DNA of 64,000 nt from Berkiella sp964496435. GTDB taxonomy: Bacteria; Pseudomonadota; Gammaproteobacteria; Berkiellales; Berkiellaceae. The notes beneath the pieces were generated by a model. That model ran no database searches and was not told where the DNA came from. It saw only the letters and a list, made by a program, of their open reading frames with translations. Where the stretch lies: contig CAZBZP010000017.1 of assembly GCA_964496435.1 (NCBI GenBank), forward strand, positions 19,426 through 83,425, read 5' to 3'. This document shows positions 63,254 to 64,000 of the stretch, piece by piece. Within the stretch, counting starts at the first letter, position 1, and each line of letters starts with the position of its first letter. Both the position numbers and the translations under genes were made by a program.

Positions 63254-64000
63254 ATGCAGTTAGATCACAACCACATTACATTTCAAGCACAAGATGAAAT
63301 GAGAGAAATCCTTGAGCCGCTGTCAAAGACATGTGGGATCAACTACTTCTCCTATGGAATAAATTTCCCTAACAAGCAATTTTTTAGCCTAACAACCCAT
63401 GCTGATTACTATGAAGAAGCCTTGGCCCAAGAATTTCCCTTATGTGGATTTCATCTTGTGGATGGATGGCATATGTGGAACAGCGTTTTGCCAAATGACC
63501 AAACAAAAATCTCCCAGGCAAAAAACCTAGGGAATGGAATAATCTTAGTGAAGCATCATCAAGAAATGACTGAAATTGTTGAGTTTGCGACTGATGTAGA
63601 CAATAAAGATATTTATGACTTTTATATGAACAAAAGCCACTTATTAAGAGGCTTTGTTAATTACTTTCAAGAAAAGACCCAAAGATTAATAGCCAAAGCC
63701 AAAGAGCAAACCTTAACCCCGCTGCCTTCGATGACTAGTGCTAACAAAAATATCAACGTTAATTCCCTAAACAATGACGCCCTCCTTGCGCTCAATAAAA
63801 TTATTTTTGCTAGCGAAAACCCCAATGAAGTGCTATCTAAGCGAGAACTAGAGTGCTTTTTATACTTAATAAAGGGTTATTCTATCGCTGAAATGAGCAA
63901 AGAAAATGCCTTGGCGATTCCCACCATTGCCAATTACATTTTCAGGGTCAAGCAAAAGCTGCAGTGCTTTAATAGAAAAGATATGATTGAGCGCGCGCAT
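63254..64000 (+). CDS. LuxR-type helix-turn-helix regulator, 3' end outside the window
   Basis: 249 residues up to the window edge, frame still open. The C-terminus carries a LuxR/FixJ-type HTH (residues about 195-247): LSKRELECFLYLIKGYSIAEMSK, then ALAIPTIANYIFRVKQKL and NRKDMIERA. The N-terminal ~170 residues could be a PAS- or autoinducer-like sensor (CGINYFSYGINFPNKQFF, DGWHMWNSVLPND) but no family motif is certain. No luxI-type synthase is nearby, so it would be a solo regulator. The ATG at 63254 is the first in frame after an AT-rich upstream region. Confidence 0.85.
   Translation, partial: MQLDHNHITFQAQDEMREILEPLSKTCGINYFSYGINFPNKQFFSLTTHADYYEEALAQEFPLCGFHLVDGWHMWNSVLPNDQTKISQAKNLGNGIILVKHHQEMTEIVEFATDVDNKDIYDFYMNKSHLLRGFVNYFQEKTQRLIAKAKEQTLTPLPSMTSANKNINVNSLNNDALLALNKIIFASENPNEVLSKRELECFLYLIKGYSIAEMSKENALAIPTIANYIFRVKQKLQCFNRKDMIERAH

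Overview
The window reads as chromosome of an AT-rich gammaproteobacterium with the look of the Legionellales (Legionella/Coxiella/Berkiella type). The housekeeping genes are gammaproteobacterial: nrdAB, rpoS, acnA-fumC, tamA/tamB, ubiC-pabB, a Mip-like FKBP and an AmpG-like permease. They alternate with large orphan proteins of the kind these intracellular bacteria deliver into host cells: leucine-rich repeat, ankyrin plus cysteine-protease-like, giant coiled-coil, PTP-like phosphatase and phospholyase-like proteins. No secretion system, phage, transposase, tRNA, rRNA or CRISPR array is visible, so delivery of these proteins is inference.

Layout. 1-12.3 kb: a giant LRR protein cut by the left edge, an exported TylF-like methyltransferase, two divergent orphan genes sharing an N-terminal domain, an ankyrin protein with an embedded Cys-His-Asp protease-like domain, and an S9 peptidase. 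12.5-17.5 kb: a TetR regulator and nrdAB behind candidate NrdR boxes. 17.5-25.9 kb: a membrane-protein cluster including an ICMT-like protein, an orphan gene, a double-glycine leader peptide beside an L,D-transpeptidase, a lipoprotein, a RimB-RimK fusion, and pabB/ubiC. 26-35.4 kb: a two-gene ABC importer, tamA, an inverted orphan gene, tamB and rpoS. 35.5-42.4 kb: a MarR regulator divergent from acnA-fumC, a second double-glycine leader peptide and an EAL protein with a degenerate GGDEF domain. 42.4-44.8 kb: a two-gene orphan operon, one member of which carries the residue pattern of OspF/SpvC phosphothreonine lyases. 45-54.5 kb: P1 peptidase, AmpG-like permease, PAP2 phosphatase, Mip, chalcone-isomerase-like protein, CPA2 antiporter, TPR-methyltransferase and a LemA/GIDE pair. 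54.7-64 kb: a methyltransferase with regulatory domain, an exported PTP-like phytase, a 60-residue orphan, a giant protein interrupted by an assembly gap, and a LuxR-type regulator cut by the right edge.

Most notable are: (i) the giant protein at 57965-63014, with three N-terminal repeat modules, an (EREAK)n helix, and a C-terminal region resembling a poly(A) polymerase/CCA transferase that has lost its catalytic acidic residues; (ii) the SpvC/OspF-like protein at 42410-43498; (iii) the ankyrin/YopT-like protease; (iv) two short peptides with identically spaced GG leaders; (v) two compound palindromes, each just 3' of a stop codon, whose loops differ between copies but stay complementary within a copy. 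All family assignments come from reading the sequence without database searches.
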